Positions 31,346 through 33,515 of a DNA stretch of 33,515 nt are shown piece by piece; positions within the stretch are counted from its first letter, which is position 1; every line of letters begins with the position of its first letter. The notes beneath the pieces were generated by a model that had not been told where the DNA came from, made no database searches, and saw nothing but the letters and a program-made list of their open reading frames with translations. Both the position numbers and the translations under genes were made by a program. Source of the stretch: an uncultured Prevotellaceae bacterium. GTDB lineage: Bacteria > Bacteroidota > Bacteroidia > Bacteroidales > Bacteroidaceae. The stretch is taken from positions 1-33,515 of the forward strand of contig CAMNCV010000092.1 of NCBI GenBank assembly GCA_946534585.1, in the 5' to 3' direction.

Positions 31346-31397
31346 GCATGATAATCATCTGAACTTTTTACTCCAGAATGATTATCATGCTTTTTTT
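31346..31397 (+). terminator. Terminator of the DUF4890 gene
   Basis: GCATGATAATCAT (31346-31358) and ATGATTATCATGC (31378-31390) form a perfect 13-bp stem, followed by seven T's. Confidence 0.9.
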
Positions 31398-31431
31398 ATC
31401 GCTTTTAGTCGTTTATGTCAAAATAATTTAG

Positions 31432-31439
31432 TAACTTTG
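31432..31439 (+). promoter_or_regulatory. -7 box of pheS
   Basis: TAACTTTG fits TAnnTTTG exactly, 40 bases before the pheS start. Confidence 0.55.
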
Positions 31440-31478
31440 CATCTTGAAATTTAAGTACATAAACAGATTAAGACAATT

Positions 31479-32519
31479 ATGCTGTTAGAAAAAATCGAAA
31501 AACTCATAACGGAGGTAAACGGACTGCAAGCCGACACCGCTGACAAAATAGAGGCTCTACGCTTGAAATATCTCTCAAAAAAAGGTGAAATCAGTGCTCT
31601 TATGGCCGACTTCCGTAACGTAGCACCAGAAGACAAGAAAGCCGTCGGAATGAAAATCAACGAACTAAAGCAGATGGCTTTCGACAAAATCAATGGTCTG
31701 CGTGACCAGCTCGGCACCAAGGATACTAGCAACGAAGACTTTGATCTCACTCGCACCCCCTACCCTACTGCACTCGGTACGCGCCACCCACTGTCAATAG
31801 TAAAAAACGAAATCGTTGAGATTTTCCAACGTATGGGGTTCACTTTAGCTGACGGGCCTGAAGTAGAGGACGATTTGCATATCTTCACAAAAATGAATTT
31901 TGCTGCAGACCATCCTGCTCGCGATATGCAGGATACGTTCTTTGTTGAGGAAAGCGCACTAAATGACGTTACGAAAAACATACTGCTCCGTTCACACACG
32001 TCAAGCGTACAAGCACGTGTTATGGAAAAGCAACAGCCTCCTATCCGTGTAATATGCCCTGGTCGTGTTTATCGTAACGAAGCAATCACTGCTCGCGCAC
32101 ACTGCTTCTTTCACCAGATTGAAGGTTTGTATATCGATGAGAACGTTTCATTCACCGATTTGAAACAAGTAATGCTGACGTTTGCACAGGAGATGTTTGG
32201 TGCAGACACCAAAATACGCCTGCGTCCTTCATATTTCCCATTCACAGAACCTTCTGCCGAGATGGATATCTCATGCCACATCTGCGGAGGTGTGGGCTGC
32301 GGTTTCTGCAAACACACAGGCTGGGTTGAGATACTCGGTTGCGGTATGGTTGACCCTAATGTACTTGAGCTCTGCGGTATAGACTCAAAAAAGTATAGTG
32401 GCTATGCTTTCGGTCTTGGCGTGGAACGCATCACCAACCTGAAGTATCAGGTAAGCGACCTGCGCATGTTCTCAGAGAACGACAAACGTTTTCTCGAAGA
32501 GTTCGAATCTGCAAACTAA
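31479..32519 (+). CDS. pheS: Phenylalanyl-tRNA synthetase alpha subunit
   Basis: Class II aminoacyl-tRNA synthetase catalytic subunit of 346 residues; it pairs with PheT, which is not in the window, to charge tRNA-Phe. An N-terminal coiled coil (about 1-85) that binds tRNA precedes the class II core. Visible signatures are TRTPYPTALGTRHPLSIV, motif 2 in RVICPGRVYRNEAITARAHC FFHQIEGLYID and motif 3 in GYAFGLGVERITNLKYQV. A four-cysteine cluster (CHICGGVGCGFC) lies before HTGWVEILGCGMVDPNVL, as in several bacterial PheS proteins, and may bind metal. It has its own promoter and terminator. Confidence 0.97.
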   Translation: MLLEKIEKLITEVNGLQADTADKIEALRLKYLSKKGEISALMADFRNVAPEDKKAVGMKINELKQMAFDKINGLRDQLGTKDTSNEDFDLTRTPYPTALGTRHPLSIVKNEIVEIFQRMGFTLADGPEVEDDLHIFTKMNFAADHPARDMQDTFFVEESALNDVTKNILLRSHTSSVQARVMEKQQPPIRVICPGRVYRNEAITARAHCFFHQIEGLYIDENVSFTDLKQVMLTFAQEMFGADTKIRLRPSYFPFTEPSAEMDISCHICGGVGCGFCKHTGWVEILGCGMVDPNVLELCGIDSKKYSGYAFGLGVERITNLKYQVSDLRMFSENDKRFLEEFESAN

Positions 32520-32579
32520 CGCACTCAATATGTTGTAACTATCCTATTTCAATGTAATAGGTTAACAATCAAATAAATT

Positions 32580-32640
32580 AAAAGCATTGCATCTCCACAC
32601 CTTAACGAGTTTATAAGGGGATATTGCAATGCTTTTATTT
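32580..32640 (+). terminator. Terminator of pheS
   Basis: AAAAGCATTGCA (32580-32591) pairs with TGCAATGCTTTT (32625-32636), with further inner pairing (CCTT/AAGG), and ends in ATTTTG. Confidence 0.75.
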
Positions 32641-32736
32641 TGTAATCAAAAACACATCTGACACATAATTCGATTAAAAAAATCCACTGACACAAAAACT
32701 CGGTTCAAAAAACATTCCCATTGGGCTACAACGAAT

Positions 32737-32770
32737 AAAGGACAAGAGAAAAATCTCTTGTCCTTTATTT
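32737..32770. terminator. Hairpin between pheS and the tRNA pair
   Basis: AAAGGACAAGAG and CTCTTGTCCTTT form a perfect 12-bp stem with a 6-base loop, followed on the plus strand by ATTTTG. It lies immediately past the 3' end of the minus-strand tRNA genes, so it probably ends that transcript, though its T run on the minus strand is poor. Confidence 0.65.
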
Positions 32771-32772
32771 TG

Positions 32773-32846
32773 TGACTCCTGCAGGATTCAAACCTGCAAC
32801 CTTCTGATCCGTAGTCAGATGCTCTATTCAGTTGAGCTAAGGAGCC
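32773..32846 (-). tRNA. tRNA-Arg, anticodon ACG (second copy in transcript)
   Basis: The acceptor GGCTCCT pairs with AGGAGTC, with one G-U. The anticodon stem TCTGA/TCAGA encloses the loop CTACGGA, giving anticodon ACG. The T stem is TGCAGG/CCTGCA. The discriminator is A and no CCA is encoded. The sequence is identical to the copy at 32886-32959. Confidence 0.95.
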
Positions 32847-32885
32847 ATCCTTAAATTACAATGAGTATCACATGCTTTTAGCTTG

Positions 32886-32959
32886 TGACTCCTGCAGGAT
32901 TCAAACCTGCAACCTTCTGATCCGTAGTCAGATGCTCTATTCAGTTGAGCTAAGGAGCC
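32886..32959 (-). tRNA. tRNA-Arg, anticodon ACG (first copy in transcript)
   Basis: Same 74-base cloverleaf as the copy at 32773-32846, separated from it by 39 bases. Both come from one promoter at 33005-33036. ACG (read as inosine-CG after TadA action) decodes CGU, CGC and CGA, while the tRNA at 9963 decodes CGG. Confidence 0.95.
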
Positions 32960-33004
32960 AACATAGTGACACTGCAAAAGTGTGTTATTTCCTTTTTGCG
33001 AGTG

Positions 33005-33036
33005 CAAAGGTACTACTTTTTTTTGAAATGACCAAA
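33005..33036 (-). promoter_or_regulatory. Promoter of the tandem tRNA-Arg genes
   Basis: On the minus strand, TTTG (33033-33036), a 20-base spacer and TACCTTTG (33005-33012). The start would be near 32998, about 39 bases before the first tRNA. Confidence 0.75.
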
Positions 33037-33135
33037 TATTTTCGCTATTTTTTTTGCATATTTCTTTCTTTTGCAACAAAAATCATTATTAGAGAACCTA
33101 TAACATTTTAAGATGTAAGTTCTTCTATACCTAAA

Positions 33136-33175
33136 CAAGAAAAAAGAAGGACTGTGATCACTCACTGTCCTTCTT
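33136..33175 (-). terminator. Terminator of the rpmA transcript
   Basis: AAGAAGGAC (33144-33152) pairs with GTCCTTCTT (33167-33175), with inner GTG/CAC pairs. On the minus strand it is followed by TTTTTTCTTGTTT. It lies 85 bases past the rpmA stop. Confidence 0.8.
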
Positions 33176-33259
33176 ATATCTGTTTGGAATAAGTGTTTTT
33201 TTGTAAGTTTATAGTCATTGGGTGTTTGGATGCCCCGTGGACTAAGTTCTGCTTGGAGC

Positions 33260-33515
33260 TTATGCCTCAGCTGGTATTACAGACACTACGCTCTTGTCAA
33301 ACTTTCCTTTGTGGAAATTAACTGTACCATCAACAAGTGCATAGAGGGTGTCGTCCTTACCCTGCGCAACACCTGCGCCTGGGAAATGCTTGTTGCCACG
33401 CTGACGTACAATAATGTTGCCAGCTACAACCTTCTGACCACCGAAAATCTTAATACCAAGTCGCTGTGAAGCTGATTCACGTCCGTTCTTAGAACTACCT
33501 ACACCTTTCTTATGT
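33260..33515 (-). CDS. rpmA: Ribosomal protein bL27, 5' end cut by the window edge
   Basis: The minus strand from the right window edge encodes [20 protein letters not shown], then [40 protein letters not shown] and [24 protein letters not shown], with the stop at 33260-33262. This is L27 of the large ribosomal subunit, 84 residues of it, lacking only the first few (expected MA). L27 sits at the peptidyl-transferase site. The partner gene rplU is expected just outside the window. The frame is complete and intact to the edge. Confidence 0.97.
   Translation of the reverse strand, partial: HKKGVGSSKNGRESASQRLGIKIFGGQKVVAGNIIVRQRGNKHFPGAGVAQGKDDTLYALVDGTVNFHKGKFDKSVVSVIPAEA

Noticed and set aside
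32773..32959. tRNA-Arg(ACG) genes as further integration sites
   Set aside because: Their 3' ends share GGAGTCAC with the att core, but no integrase, repeat or insertion lies next to them.

Overview
The window is chromosomal DNA from a Bacteroidales bacterium, most likely Prevotella/Segatella-like. The evidence is the -7 promoter motif TAnnTTTG (often with TTTG about 20 bases upstream), weak or absent Shine-Dalgarno sites on chromosomal genes, and typical Bacteroidales genes and gene order: parA-parB-DUF5683-lytic transglycosylase-rel on one strand, a two-subunit methylmalonyl-CoA mutase for succinate/propionate metabolism, a DUF3078 barrel protein and a DUF4890 protein.

Layout. 1-3368 (minus): lactaldehyde reductase (fucO), GH43 arabinanase and CE8 pectin methylesterase, a small pectin-use cluster. 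3413-9764 (minus): rel, MltD-like transglycosylase, DUF5683 protein, parB, parA. 9963-10039: tRNA-Arg(CCG). 10021-19132: a 9.1-kb integrative mobilizable element inserted in the 3' end of that tRNA gene and bounded by a 17-bp direct repeat. 19133-19507: the original downstream flank with a hairpin and a broken phage tape-measure fragment. 19656-24073: conserved unknown protein, PIF1-like helicase and DUF3078 protein. 24267-30610: yidC, a 22-bp repeat array, mutA and mutB. 30871-33515: DUF4890 protein, pheS, two tRNA-Arg(ACG) genes and the 3' part of rpmA, cut by the window edge.

The element has a right-hand module on the minus strand and a left cargo side on the plus strand. The right-hand module holds a tyrosine integrase with its coupled partner, an HTH regulator, a winged-helix protein, a DnaC-like loader, a MobC-like RHH protein and a relaxase. 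Downstream of the relaxase lie six 13-bp palindromes next to an AT-rich tract, which looks like a replication origin served by the winged-helix and DnaC-like pair. The cargo side has an HTH protein with an operator at its own promoter, and a secreted glycine-rich protein.

The most unusual part is the DNA in front of the secreted protein. A short RNA with an intrinsic terminator (about 11130-11206) is followed by a leader that folds into a long rod (11262-11413). One strand of that rod is perfectly complementary, over 9 bases, to a site 12 bases before the start codon. The same 9-base site recurs in the short RNA exactly 300 bases upstream. This looks like an undescribed RNA-controlled cargo module. 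It is inferred from base pairing read by eye and has not been tested.
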